A stretch of 64,000 nt of DNA from Alphaproteobacteria bacterium. GTDB taxonomy: Bacteria; Pseudomonadota; Alphaproteobacteria; Rickettsiales; UBA1997. Made by a program: the position numbers and the translations under genes. Positions 22,560 through 31,283 of this stretch are shown piece by piece; the stretch's first letter is position 1, and the number at the start of each line of letters is the position of its first letter. The notes below the pieces were generated by a model that saw only the letters and a program-made list of their open reading frames with translations, ran no database searches and had not been told where the DNA came from. Location: the NCBI GenBank assembly GCA_021151765.1, contig JAGKWR010000003.1, forward strand, positions 1 to 64,000, given 5' to 3'.

Positions 22560-25397
22560 ATGTCACACGATTTAGCGAATAGCACGCCGTTTTTTAGCGC
22601 GAACGTAGTATTCATTAACGAACTTTACCAAAAGTTTTTACAAAATCCTGCTTCAGTAGATGCTTCTTGGGCAGAATTTTTCAAGCAAAATGCTGATGAG
22701 GTTAAGTCAATTTTGGCCGATTATAATGGTCCAACTTGGGCGAAAAGAAATTTGAAAGTTGTCGGTTCACAAGATTTTGACATTTCATCAAATGCTCCAA
22801 AAGAAGTTAAAAAAGATGCCAAAGCCGCAGCGGCTCCAGTTGCTTCGGGTAAAGATTTAAACATTCGTGTGGCGAATTTGATGGAATCTTACAAAAGATT
22901 TGCACATTTGGCTGCAAACCTTGATCCAATTGGTTTAAAAGCTCCTGCTTATGTTGCTGAAATCGATCCGAAAAATCACGGAATCACGGCAGAAGATTTA
23001 GAAAAAGAAGTCGAATTCAATGGCCAAAAAGCCAAAATTTCGCAAGCGATTGAATATTTAAATTATGTTTACGCCAACACTGTCGGCGCTGAATTTGAAT
23101 ATATACGCGATGCACAGCAAAAAGAATGGTTAGCTCGTGAAACTGAAAACACTTTGCTTTCTGCAGTTTCAAAAGAAGAAAAAATCAAAATTTTAAAAGA
23201 AATTATCAGAACTGAAAAATTCGAACAGTTCCTCCACAAACGTTTCCCGGGCGCAAAAAGATTCTCGGTTGAAGGTGGTGAAGCTTCAATCAACTCAGTT
23301 GAAAAAATTATCGATACAGCTGCCAAAATTGGTGTGAAAAAAATCGTTATCGGTATGGCGCACCGTGGCCGTTTGAACACTTTGACTGGCGTGATGGGCA
23401 AACCTTATCACCAAATGATTTCTGAGTTCAAAGGCACTCCGGGTTTTCCTGAAGGCATCACTAAATCTGGTGACGTAAAATATCACATGGGTTATGCATC
23501 AACTCGTGAAATTGCCGGCAATAAAATTGATTTGTCTTTGGCTTTCAACCCTTCACATCTTGAAGCAGTAAACGTTGTGGTTGCGGGAAGAATTCGCGCT
23601 AAACAAGATCTTTACGGTGATCAAGAGGGTTCGCAAGCTATGGCTTTAGTAATTCACGGTGACGCGGCTTTCGCTGGTCAAGGTTCAGTTGCGGAAAGCT
23701 TGGTAATGAATGGTGTAAAAGGCTACAACACCGGCGGTGTAATGCATATTATTGTGAACAACCAAGTTGGTTTTACGGCCAATCCGACAGATTCACGTTC
23801 TACAACTTACGCCTCTGATTTGGCAAAAATGATCGACGCGCCAATTTTCCACGTAAATGGTGATGACGTTGAAGCTGTTGTGAAAGTTTCTGACCTCGCA
23901 ATGCGCTATCGTCAAACTTTCAAAAAAGATGTGGTGATCGACGTAATTTGTTACCGTAAATATGGTCACAACGAAGGTGACGAGCCGCTTTACACTCAAC
24001 CGGTTATGTACACCAAGTTGAAAGATCATCAAACTTTGACTGTGCTTTACGCGCAAAAATTGATTTCTGAAGGTGTAGTTTCACAAGCTGATTTCGATAA
24101 AATGGTGGCTGATTTTGAAGCGCACTTATCTGATGAATTCAACAAAGCTGAAACCTTCAAACCAAAAGATGTTGACTGGTTGAAGAAGGATTGGAGCCAC
24201 ATCAAAGACGGCGATGTTTCGGTTGCAAACACGAAGGTTGATAAAAAATCTCTGAAATCTTTGATCGAAAAAGTTACTAAAGTTCCGGCTGATTTTAACG
24301 TAAATCCAAAAATCGCTAAACAGCTTGAAGCTAGAAAAGCTGTTGTTGACGCTGAAAAAGATATTGATTGGGGAACCGGAGAAGCTTTGGCTTTTGCCTC
24401 ACTTTTAAACGAAGGATTCCCAGTTCGTATTACTGGTCAAGATTCTGGCCGCGGTACTTTCTCGCATCGTCACTCAATGTTGCACGACGCTAAAACTGCA
24501 GCGCGTTACAGCGTGTTTACTCCGCTTGCTGACAAGGCGAAATACGAAGTTCACGATTCAGTTTTGTCTGAATATGGTGTGCTTGGTTTTGAATATGGTT
24601 ACTCACTTTCAGCGCCGAATTCTTTAACAATCTGGGAAGCGCAATTTGGTGATTTCGCCAACGGTGCACAAATTATTTTCGACCAATTTATCGCTTCATC
24701 TGAAGTGAAATGGTTGCGTAAATCTGGACTTGTTATGTTGTTGCCTCACGGCTATGAAGGTCAAGGCCCTGAACACTCTTCAGCGCGTTTGGAGCGTTAT
24801 TTGCAAGCTTGTGCCGACAACAATATTCGCGTTGTAAATATCACTAATCCGGCAAACTTTTTCCATGCTTTGCGTCGCCAAGTAATTGGTAAAGACCGCA
24901 AACCTTTGGTGGTTATGTCGCCTAAATCATTGCTTCGTCACAAGTTGGCCACTTCAACTTTGGCAGAATTTTCTGATTTAACTTTCCGCCCATTGATTGA
25001 AGAAACTTCTAAGCTGGTTGCAGCTGACAAGGTGCGCAAAGTTGTGCTTTGCACTGGTAAAGTTTACTACGATTTATTGGAAGCTCGTGAAGCCAAAAAA
25101 ATCGATGATGTAGCTTTAATTCGTTTGGAACAACTTTATCCATTCCCAAGCAAAGAATTGGCTGCGGAACTTAAAAAATATAAAAATGCCGAAGTTATTT
25201 GGTGCCAAGAAGAGCCAAAAAACATGGGCGCGTGGAAATTCGTTGATGACTTGATTGAAGAAACTTTGGTTGAGATCAAACACAAATCAGCTCGTCCAAA
25301 ATACGCTGGAAGAATCGCTTGCGCTTCTCCGGCAACTGGCTACGGTTCTTATCACGCGAAAGAGCAAAAAGCCTTAATCGAAGACGCATTAAAATAA
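22560..25397 (+). CDS. sucA: 2-oxoglutarate dehydrogenase E1 component
   Basis: SucA decarboxylates 2-oxoglutarate with thiamine diphosphate and passes the succinyl group to SucB. The 945-residue length fits. The N-terminal sequence (NELYQKFLQNPASVDASWAE) is the usual E1 leader that docks on E2. The cofactor region has GMAHRGRLNTL, GDAAFAGQG and HIIVNNQVGFTANP, and the C-terminal half has the SRGTFSHRH-like segment (DSGRGTFSHRHSMLHD) and HGYEGQGPEHSSARLERYLQ. sucB follows 33 bases downstream, so this is the standard sucAB operon. Confidence 0.98.
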   Translation: MSHDLANSTPFFSANVVFINELYQKFLQNPASVDASWAEFFKQNADEVKSILADYNGPTWAKRNLKVVGSQDFDISSNAPKEVKKDAKAAAAPVASGKDLNIRVANLMESYKRFAHLAANLDPIGLKAPAYVAEIDPKNHGITAEDLEKEVEFNGQKAKISQAIEYLNYVYANTVGAEFEYIRDAQQKEWLARETENTLLSAVSKEEKIKILKEIIRTEKFEQFLHKRFPGAKRFSVEGGEASINSVEKIIDTAAKIGVKKIVIGMAHRGRLNTLTGVMGKPYHQMISEFKGTPGFPEGITKSGDVKYHMGYASTREIAGNKIDLSLAFNPSHLEAVNVVVAGRIRAKQDLYGDQEGSQAMALVIHGDAAFAGQGSVAESLVMNGVKGYNTGGVMHIIVNNQVGFTANPTDSRSTTYASDLAKMIDAPIFHVNGDDVEAVVKVSDLAMRYRQTFKKDVVIDVICYRKYGHNEGDEPLYTQPVMYTKLKDHQTLTVLYAQKLISEGVVSQADFDKMVADFEAHLSDEFNKAETFKPKDVDWLKKDWSHIKDGDVSVANTKVDKKSLKSLIEKVTKVPADFNVNPKIAKQLEARKAVVDAEKDIDWGTGEALAFASLLNEGFPVRITGQDSGRGTFSHRHSMLHDAKTAARYSVFTPLADKAKYEVHDSVLSEYGVLGFEYGYSLSAPNSLTIWEAQFGDFANGAQIIFDQFIASSEVKWLRKSGLVMLLPHGYEGQGPEHSSARLERYLQACADNNIRVVNITNPANFFHALRRQVIGKDRKPLVVMSPKSLLRHKLATSTLAEFSDLTFRPLIEETSKLVAADKVRKVVLCTGKVYYDLLEAREAKKIDDVALIRLEQLYPFPSKELAAELKKYKNAEVIWCQEEPKNMGAWKFVDDLIEETLVEIKHKSARPKYAGRIACASPATGYGSYHAKEQKALIEDALK

Positions 25398-25430
25398 TTT
25401 TAAAATTTTACTAACTTTAACAAAAAACTT

Positions 25431-26612
25431 ATGACTATCGAAATAAAAGTTCCTGCATTAGGAGAATCGGTATCTGAAGCCGGTATTGCGAAATTGCATA
25501 AAAAAGTCGGCGATTCTGTAAAAGCAGACGAGTTGATCGTTGAACTTGAAACTGACAAAGTAACTTTGGAAGTAAATGCTCCTTCAGCTGGTGTGATTTC
25601 TGACCTTAAAGTTAAAGAAGGCGACAACGTTAAAGTTGGTGATTTGATCGCTTTGATGTCTGCTGGCGGCGCTACGGTTGTTGTTGCTCCAGCTGCTCCT
25701 GCTGCTGCTCAATCCGCTTCTGCTCCGCTACAGCGTGATTCAAATAATTCTGCTGCTGCGTTCTTGTCTCCGGCTCCAAAAAAATTGGCTGCAGAAAACA
25801 ATGTTGATACTTCAAAAATCAACGGTTCTGGTAAAGATGGTCGCGTTACTAAAGGTGATGTTTTAGACGCAATTTCTTCCGCTTCCGCTCCGCTACAGCG
25901 CGATGTTGGTGCGAAACCAACTGAGCGTGTTAGAATGTCTAAATTACGTCAAAAAATTGCTGAGCGTTTGAAAGAATCGCAAAACACTGCGGCAATTTTG
26001 ACTACTTTCAACGAAGTTGACATGACTGAAGTTATGGCTCTTCGCGCTCAATACAAAGATGTGTTTGAGAAAAAACACGGTGCGAAATTGGGTTTCATGT
26101 CTTTCTTCGTGCGCGCTTGTGTTGCTGCTTTGAAAGAACTTCCAGCGGTTAACGCTGAAATTGATGGAACTGACATCATTTACAAAAACTTCTACGACAT
26201 CGGTGTTGCAGTTGGTTCACCGCAAGGTTTGGTAGTTCCAGTATTGCGTGATGCTGATAAATTGAACTTAGCACAAATCGAAAAAGGTATTGCTGATTTG
26301 GGCGTTAAAGCTCGTGATGGTAAACTTTCATTGCCTGATTTAGCTGGTGCAACTTTCACCATTTCAAATGGCGGTGTTTACGGTTCATTAATGTCTACTC
26401 CAATCATCAACCCTCCACAATCTGGTATTTTGGGCATGCACAAAATCCAAGAACGTCCAATGGTAGTTGGTGGTGAAATCAAAATCCGTCCAATGATGTA
26501 TTTGGCTCTTTCTTATGACCACAGAATCATCGACGGCAAAGAAGCAGTAACTTTCTTAGTTCGCGTTAAAGAATTGTTGGAAGATCCACGCAGATTGGTT
26601 TTGGATTTATAA
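25431..26612 (+). CDS. sucB: Dihydrolipoyl succinyltransferase (2-oxoglutarate dehydrogenase E2)
   Basis: This 393-residue protein has the E2 domain order. A lipoyl domain (1-78) has the lipoyl-lysine in ELETDKVTLEV. A flexible linker is followed by a peripheral-subunit-binding domain (about 105-145, SPAPKKLAAENN to GDVLDAI), and then by the catalytic domain with the active-site His and Asp in YDHRIIDGKEAV. The linkers on both sides of the binding domain contain the same nine residues, SASAPLQRD, encoded by a 27-28 bp repeat that also occurs in the tRNA-Tyr/tRNA-Gly spacer. These look like in-frame repeat insertions tolerated in flexible linkers. Confidence 0.97.
   Translation: MTIEIKVPALGESVSEAGIAKLHKKVGDSVKADELIVELETDKVTLEVNAPSAGVISDLKVKEGDNVKVGDLIALMSAGGATVVVAPAAPAAAQSASAPLQRDSNNSAAAFLSPAPKKLAAENNVDTSKINGSGKDGRVTKGDVLDAISSASAPLQRDVGAKPTERVRMSKLRQKIAERLKESQNTAAILTTFNEVDMTEVMALRAQYKDVFEKKHGAKLGFMSFFVRACVAALKELPAVNAEIDGTDIIYKNFYDIGVAVGSPQGLVVPVLRDADKLNLAQIEKGIADLGVKARDGKLSLPDLAGATFTISNGGVYGSLMSTPIINPPQSGILGMHKIQERPMVVGGEIKIRPMMYLALSYDHRIIDGKEAVTFLVRVKELLEDPRRLVLDL
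25713..25740 (+). repeat. Dispersed 28-bp repeat inside sucB, copy 1
   Basis: TCCGCTTCTGCTCCGCTACA followed by GCGTGATT encodes the linker peptide SASAPLQRD, in front of the peripheral-subunit-binding domain. It matches copy 2 at all but two or three positions. Confidence 0.65.
25878..25904 (+). repeat. Dispersed 28-bp repeat inside sucB, copy 2
   Basis: TCCGCTTCCGCTCCGCTACA followed by GCGCGAT encodes SASAPLQRD again, just after the peripheral-subunit-binding domain and 165 bases (55 codons) from copy 1. It is the copy closest to the tRNA-spacer version. Confidence 0.65.
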
Positions 26613-26618
26613 AATAGT

Positions 26619-26692
26619 AAAATTTTTCTAACGAAAAATTTTAGTTTCTAAGTTGCGTTGATCGACTTAAGGGCGGCCTTAAGTCGATCAAC
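26619..26692. repeat. Two perfect inverted repeats after sucB
   Basis: A 10-bp stem AAAATTTTTC/GAAAAATTTT (26619-26628 with 26633-26642) is followed by a 16-bp perfect stem GTTGATCGACTTAAGG/CCTTAAGTCGATCAAC around loop GCGG (26657-26672 with 26677-26692). The second is unusually long for a spacer hairpin and has no T run after it. It may protect the sucAB transcript or be a mobile palindrome. Confidence 0.75.
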
Positions 26693-26703
26693 AAATTATT
26701 TTA

Positions 26704-26738
26704 AACCTCGTTTATCAAAGTGATAAACGGGGTTTTTT
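26704..26738 (+). terminator. Rho-independent terminator of sucAB
   Basis: A 14-bp stem AACCTCGTTTATCA/TGATAAACGGGGTT with one T-G pair and loop AAG ends in six T. It lies 23 bases upstream of the Nudix gene start. Confidence 0.88.
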
Positions 26739-26760
26739 GTTGAATATATATTTTAATTTT

Positions 26761-27225
26761 ATGCCAGAAATCACACATCACAGTCATTTCGGAGTTTATG
26801 GATTAATAACTCGCAGTGATAAAATTTTGCTAATTAAGAAGTCGCGCGGCCCTTATTTGGGTTTGTGGGATTTGCCTGGTGGTAAACCTGAAGATAATGA
26901 AACAAACGAAGCAGCTTTGGTTCGCGAAATTGATGAAGAAACTGGTTTGAAAGTGCAAAAATTTGTCGCCTTAAATTCCGCTCCAATTGTAACTAAATTT
27001 TCTTATCAAAAAGACGGTAAACCATTCGTACTAGAGCATTCAGCACTTTTTTATAAAGTTGAAGTTTGTGATGGTGAATACAAAAAAGCAGGAGATGGCC
27101 AAGATTCTGAAGGTGCAGATTGGGTTAGTTTAAAATCTAGCAAACAGGACTTTACGCCAATAGTTTACGAAGCTTTCAAGTTAATCTCTACTCCAACCCA
27201 CTCACCAACCGCGGTAAATAACTAA
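26761..27225 (+). CDS. Nudix hydrolase
   Basis: The start at ATG 26761 (MPEITHHSHFGVYGL) gives 154 residues; a TTG further upstream lies inside the terminator and is unlikely. The Nudix box is complete: GGKPEDNETNEAALV followed by REIDEETGL, near residues 40-63. Such enzymes cleave nucleoside diphosphates linked to another group; the substrate is not determined by these motifs. The 3' end overlaps the convergent nnrD gene by 38 bases. Confidence 0.9.
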   Translation: MPEITHHSHFGVYGLITRSDKILLIKKSRGPYLGLWDLPGGKPEDNETNEAALVREIDEETGLKVQKFVALNSAPIVTKFSYQKDGKPFVLEHSALFYKVEVCDGEYKKAGDGQDSEGADWVSLKSSKQDFTPIVYEAFKLISTPTHSPTAVNN

Positions 27226-27967
27226 ACAAGTCTTGCGGCATCATGCCGATTGGGCCTTGGGATTTGGCGACTAAGTCGCCGGCTTGGGCGTGGATTGTTA
27301 CGCCCAGTTTAGCGGCTTGTTCAAGGTCTAAATTTTGGGCGACTAAGCCGCCGATGATGCCGGATAAAACATCACCCATTCCGGCAGTGGCCATGCCAGC
27401 GTTGCCGTGATTGCATTGATAAATTTCTTTACCAACAACCAAACTGCCGCTGCCTTTTAAAACTGTTACGGCGTTGAATTTTTCGTGTAAATTTTTTGCG
27501 GCTTTTTGGCGATCTTGTTGAATTTGTGATGGCGATGTAGCGAGCAATCTTGCGGCTTCGCCAACGTGTGGCGTGATGATAGAGTTTGACAAATCAATTT
27601 TTTGCGCAGATTCGCTGATAATATTTAAGGCATCGGCATCAATTATTTTTGCTAAATTGCTAGCCAAAGCTTGCGTGACCAAACCTTTTGCCCAATCAGA
27701 TTGGCCAAGGCCACAGCCAATTACGATCACAGTTTTTCCGTTTAAATTCTTCGCCAAATCGCCATCATATTTTGTCGTCATGGCGTTGGGCAAACGTGTT
27801 AAAAGTGGGATGAAATTTTCTTCACGCGATAAAACACTAACTTTGCCCGCGCCAACGCGATAAGCCGCTTCAGCCGCCATAATTGCGGCGCCGCCCATGT
27901 TGTGATCGCCGCCAATAATTAAAATATGGCCGAAATCGCCTTTGTAAGAATCGCTTTTTCTTTCCAT
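27188..27967 (-). CDS. nnrD: ADP/ATP-dependent NAD(P)H-hydrate dehydratase
   Basis: NnrD repairs hydrated NADH and NADPH. The 259-residue protein has the ribokinase-like fold with KGDFGHILIIGGDHNMGGAA near the start, and the phosphate-binding AGMATAGMGDVLSGIIGGL near 212-230. The N-terminal epimerase domain (NnrE) found fused in E. coli is absent, so the epimerase must be separate or missing. It converges on the Nudix gene with a 38-base overlap and is divergent from the LysE-type gene. Confidence 0.93.
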   Translation of the reverse strand: MERKSDSYKGDFGHILIIGGDHNMGGAAIMAAEAAYRVGAGKVSVLSREENFIPLLTRLPNAMTTKYDGDLAKNLNGKTVIVIGCGLGQSDWAKGLVTQALASNLAKIIDADALNIISESAQKIDLSNSIITPHVGEAARLLATSPSQIQQDRQKAAKNLHEKFNAVTVLKGSGSLVVGKEIYQCNHGNAGMATAGMGDVLSGIIGGLVAQNLDLEQAAKLGVTIHAQAGDLVAKSQGPIGMMPQDLFSYLPRLVSGLE

Positions 27968-28041
27968 AAAAGATTTGTGTTTGAGGAAGTTTTTGTTGTA
28001 GAAAGTCGCCGATTTTTCATCCGAACAATTTACTGCAACTT

Positions 28042-28659
28042 ATGCTAATGCTTTTTTTCAAGTCACTAATTATTGGTTTGTCAGTTGCGATGCCGATTGG
28101 GCCAATTTCAACTTTGGCGATTAAGAATTGTTTAACTCGTGGTTTCAAAATTGGTTTCGCCACTAGTTTTGGTGCTTCTATTACTGAAGGATTCTATGGA
28201 TTTGTGGCGACTGGTGGTTTGGTTTTTATCTCCAAATTCCTCACAACTTATGTTTCGGAAGTCAAAGTTGTTAGTGGTGCAGCCCTGATTTTACTGGCGA
28301 TTTATGAAATTAAAAATGCACGTGATTTCTCATTTGCTGAAATAAAAACCAAATCACGCGGCTTCTTTGGCACGATGTTTTTGACTACTTTCTTAACGCT
28401 GGGAAGTCCGATGACAATTGCCTTGTTTATCGGTGTTTTTGCGACAATGACAGGTGTGCAACTGAGCAGTGAAGAAATGGCGGTAACGGTTTTCGGCATT
28501 TTTATGGGATCGGTTTTGTGGGCGTTTATTTTGTGCGGCACAGTTTCAGCGATTCGTCACAAATTATCCCACAAAATGATGGCCGCAGTTAAAATTCTGG
28601 CGGCGTTGATTATCGGCAGTTTTGGTCTTTACGGTATTGTTAGTGTGATCGCATCTTAA
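28042..28659 (+). CDS. LysE/RhtB-family exporter
   Basis: This 205-residue protein has about six membrane helices. The family signature is near the start (SLIIGLSVAMPIGPISTLAI), followed by SFGASITEGFYGFVA. Members export amino acids or related small molecules; the substrate is unknown. The stop overlaps the convergent oxyR stop by four bases. Confidence 0.88.
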   Translation: MLMLFFKSLIIGLSVAMPIGPISTLAIKNCLTRGFKIGFATSFGASITEGFYGFVATGGLVFISKFLTTYVSEVKVVSGAALILLAIYEIKNARDFSFAEIKTKSRGFFGTMFLTTFLTLGSPMTIALFIGVFATMTGVQLSSEEMAVTVFGIFMGSVLWAFILCGTVSAIRHKLSHKMMAAVKILAALIIGSFGLYGIVSVIAS

Positions 28660-29519
28660 TTCTTGCTCAAATTCGTCAACTCTTCCATCAACGTTTTGCG
28701 CGACGAAGTTTGACGCCAATAAAGGCCAATCTTGCGATGCGGCGCATTATTAATTTTTACGTAAGAAATTTTATCTTCTTTGCGCACGGCAATTTCGGGC
28801 ATCAAAGTTATGCCGGCGCCGGAAATTACCATTTGGCGCAAAGTTTCTAAACTGCTGGCGCGGAAGTCTTGTTGTTCAAAAGCGCCAAGCATTGAACAAG
28901 CTTCTAAAGCTTGATCACGCAAGCAATGACCATCTTCGAGCAACATTAATTCCTGACCTTTTAAATCTTTCTTTTCGACTTTTTTATTTTTGGCGAGCGC
29001 ATGTTTTGTGGGTACGGCAAGTAAAAAATCTTCTTCAAAAATTTTTTTGTGAACTAAACCAGAATCGTCGCAAGGTATGGCAATAAAGGCGGCATCGATT
29101 TCACCGTTTTTTAGTTTTTGTAAAAGAATTTCGGTTTTTTCTTCGACCAAAAGTAATTTTAGTTGCGGAAATTTTTTTGAAATTTTGCCGACAATTTTAG
29201 GAAAGAAATAAGAAGCGAGAGTTGGAAAAGCGCCAATTCTGATTTCACCGCTGAAAGGATCTTTGGCACTTTTAGCAATATTTTTAATTTCTTCGGCTTC
29301 GCGTAAAATTATTTCAGCTTTTTTGATGATCGCTTCACCAACTTTAGTGATCATAAATTTCTTTTGTGAGCGTTCAAAAATCTCGACTCCCAACTCATCT
29401 TCCAGCTTCTTGATTTGCATGCTCAGCGTTGGTTGAGATACAAAAGATTTTTCGGCAGCACGGGCGAAATGCTGTTCTTTGGCTACGGCAATTAAATATT
29501 TAAGGTCGCGTAAATTCAT
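28656..29519 (-). CDS. oxyR: Hydrogen-peroxide regulator OxyR (LysR family)
   Basis: This 287-residue LysR-type protein has an N-terminal winged helix (DLKYLIAVAKEQHFARAAEK, then QPTLSMQIKKLEDELGVEIF). The effector domain has two cysteines in DGHCLRDQALEACSM near residues 198-210, matching the redox pair Cys199/Cys208 of E. coli OxyR. It is divergent from ahpC-ahpD-dps across 121 bases, which is the usual arrangement for a peroxide-sensing regulator and its targets. Confidence 0.93.
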   Translation of the reverse strand: MNLRDLKYLIAVAKEQHFARAAEKSFVSQPTLSMQIKKLEDELGVEIFERSQKKFMITKVGEAIIKKAEIILREAEEIKNIAKSAKDPFSGEIRIGAFPTLASYFFPKIVGKISKKFPQLKLLLVEEKTEILLQKLKNGEIDAAFIAIPCDDSGLVHKKIFEEDFLLAVPTKHALAKNKKVEKKDLKGQELMLLEDGHCLRDQALEACSMLGAFEQQDFRASSLETLRQMVISGAGITLMPEIAVRKEDKISYVKINNAPHRKIGLYWRQTSSRKTLMEELTNLSKN

Positions 29520-29640
29520 AGATAGAAGTTATTAAAGTAATCAGATCAATCGATTTTCATTATTAAGACCGCTGAATAATTTCCGCAATCAAGATTTCGT
29601 AAGAAGTCTTTTTCAAATAAAAAAACAAAAGGAGAAAATT
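29520..29640. promoter_or_regulatory. oxyR-ahpC divergent control region
   Basis: This 121-base spacer lies between the oxyR and ahpC start codons and must hold both promoters. OxyR would be expected to bind here; ATAG and ATC/GAT half-site-like words occur near 29521-29556, but no full four-part OxyR site is convincing by eye. The ahpC ribosome binding site AAGGAG at 29629-29634 is strong, 6 bases before the ATG. Confidence 0.55.
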
Positions 29641-30177
29641 ATGTTAGCAATCGGAGATAAATTCCCGCAATTCGCAGGCAAAGCTGTAGTAACCAATGAT
29701 GTTCACGATGCTTTCGTCGACATCAGCAATGACACTTACAAAGGAAAATGGTTGGTAGTGTTTTTCTGGCCAAAAGATTTCACCTTTGTTTGCCCAACTG
29801 AAATTGCTGAATTTGGCAAGCTAAACGAACAATTCAAAGATCGCGATGCCCAAGTGATTGGTGCGAGCACTGATTCAGAATTCGTGCACTTGGCTTGGAG
29901 ATCACAAAAAGATGAGTTGAAAAACTTGCCTTTCCCAATGTATGCCGACATCAAACGCGATTTGTCAGAAAATCTGGGAATCTTGGATAAAAATGCTGGT
30001 GTAGCACAACGTGCGACTTTCATTGTTGATCCAGAAGGTTTGATTCGTTTCGTTTACGTAACTGATTTAAATGTCGGACGTAATCCAGCAGAAGTGTTGC
30101 GTGTCTTGGATGCGCTTCAAACTGATGAGCTTTGCCCATGTAATTGGAAAAAAGGTGACGAAGTAATTAAAGTCTAA
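29641..30177 (+). CDS. ahpC: Alkyl hydroperoxide reductase subunit C (2-Cys peroxiredoxin)
   Basis: AhpC reduces hydrogen peroxide and organic peroxides. The 178-residue protein has the peroxidatic cysteine in FTFVCPTEIAEF (near residue 50) and the resolving cysteine in ELCPCNWKKGDE near the C-terminus. FFWPKDFTFVCP and the later VDPEGLIRFVYV are typical of the AhpC/AhpE branch that works with AhpD. It is the first gene of the OxyR-facing operon. Confidence 0.96.
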   Translation: MLAIGDKFPQFAGKAVVTNDVHDAFVDISNDTYKGKWLVVFFWPKDFTFVCPTEIAEFGKLNEQFKDRDAQVIGASTDSEFVHLAWRSQKDELKNLPFPMYADIKRDLSENLGILDKNAGVAQRATFIVDPEGLIRFVYVTDLNVGRNPAEVLRVLDALQTDELCPCNWKKGDEVIKV

Positions 30178-30184
30178 TCAAAAA

Positions 30185-30210
30185 GTGCCAGATCAAAAAA
30201 GGTCTGGCAC
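30185..30210 (+). terminator. Hairpin between ahpC and ahpD
   Basis: A 10-bp stem GTGCCAGATC/GGTCTGGCAC (one T-G pair) with an A6 loop lies eight bases after the ahpC stop. No T run follows, so it more likely stabilises the ahpC part of the mRNA or causes partial termination than ends the operon. Confidence 0.6.
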
Positions 30211-30227
30211 CAATTTAAGGAGTTAAT

Positions 30228-30764
30228 ATGCAAAATTTAGAAGAATTGAAATCAGCGATGCCGCAGTACGCTCGTGATGTAAAAATTAATTTAGGAACTT
30301 TGGTAAGCCAAGAAAATCAAGCTTTGACAGCCAAACAAGTTTTTGGCGCAGCTTTGACCTCAGCTTACGTTACAAAACAAAAATCACTGATTCGAGTTTT
30401 GGAAAATGAGGTGCAAAATATTTTGTCAGAAGCTGAAGTTGAGGCAGTAAAAAGCTCTGCGGCTTTGATGGGCATGAACAATATTTATTATCGTTTCTTG
30501 CATATCAGCCATGACAAAGAATACGGACAAATGCCCGCGGGTCTTAGAATGCAAGGGATTATGAATCACGGAATCGACAAAATTGATTTCGAAATATTCT
30601 CGCTTGCAGCTTCGGTGGTCAACGGTTGCGGTATGTGTATTGATGCTCACGCCAATCAACTTGTGAAACACGGAATTTCTAAAACTCAGGTGCAGATGGT
30701 GGCAAAAATTGCTGCTGTGGTCAATTCTGTAGCGCAGGTTTTAGTAATCGAAAATCAGGAATAA
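30228..30764 (+). CDS. ahpD: Alkylhydroperoxidase AhpD
   Basis: AhpD is a thiol-disulfide protein that reduces AhpC, using lipoyl or similar groups on 2-oxoacid dehydrogenases as electron source in known cases. The 178-residue product has the catalytic motif CGMCIDAH near residues 131-138, with the preceding Glu region typical of AhpD. A TAAGGAG site lies at 30216-30222. It is between ahpC and dps in one operon. SucB, a lipoyl protein that could supply reducing power, is encoded 4 kb away. Confidence 0.95.
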   Translation: MQNLEELKSAMPQYARDVKINLGTLVSQENQALTAKQVFGAALTSAYVTKQKSLIRVLENEVQNILSEAEVEAVKSSAALMGMNNIYYRFLHISHDKEYGQMPAGLRMQGIMNHGIDKIDFEIFSLAASVVNGCGMCIDAHANQLVKHGISKTQVQMVAKIAAVVNSVAQVLVIENQE

Positions 30765-30767
30765 TTT

Positions 30768-31205
30768 ATGAAAAATTCTCAAACAGTACAAAACTTAGAA
30801 AAAATTCTCGCTAACTCTTACGTCTTGCAATTGAAGCTGCAAAACTATCACTGGAACGTAGTAGGTGCTAACTTCAAATCGCTGCACGAATTATTCGCCG
30901 CTCAATATGAAGATGTTTCAACGGCAATTGACGAAGTGGCGGAACGCATGCGCGCTTTGGATACAAAAGTTGATGGTACTTTTGAGAATTTTTCAAAATT
31001 AAGCCGCGTTAAAAGTGGCGATAAAAACCTTGATAGCCAAGGCATGATTAAAGATTTAATCGCCGGACATGAGGTTGTGGTTGAAGAATTAAAACATGGC
31101 ATCAAAGCCGCTCAAGAAGAAGGTGATGAAGTTACAGCAGACTTGTTCATTGGTCGCTCAACTGCTCACGAAAAAGCGATTTGGATGTTGCGTTCATCGC
31201 TTTAG
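30768..31205 (+). CDS. dps: Dps/ferritin-like DNA-protection protein
   Basis: Dps oligomers oxidise and store iron using hydrogen peroxide, which blocks Fenton chemistry, and may coat DNA. The 145-residue protein has the ferroxidase pattern LKLQNYHWNVVGANFKSLHE with its conserved His and the downstream helix (YEDVSTAIDEVAERMRAL). It starts three bases after the ahpD stop and is followed by a strong terminator, so ahpC-ahpD-dps is one transcript likely under OxyR. Confidence 0.95.
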   Translation: MKNSQTVQNLEKILANSYVLQLKLQNYHWNVVGANFKSLHELFAAQYEDVSTAIDEVAERMRALDTKVDGTFENFSKLSRVKSGDKNLDSQGMIKDLIAGHEVVVEELKHGIKAAQEEGDEVTADLFIGRSTAHEKAIWMLRSSL

Positions 31206-31228
31206 TTTAAGAATAGTTTAAGTTCGTA

Positions 31229-31266
31229 AACCCAACTTGTTTTTATTAAAGCAGGTTGGGTTTTTT
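31229..31266 (+). terminator. Rho-independent terminator of ahpC-ahpD-dps
   Basis: An 11-bp stem AACCCAACTTG/CAGGTTGGGTT with one T-G pair is followed by six T. Confidence 0.9.
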
Positions 31267-31283
31267 AATGCTTACAGTTTGTT

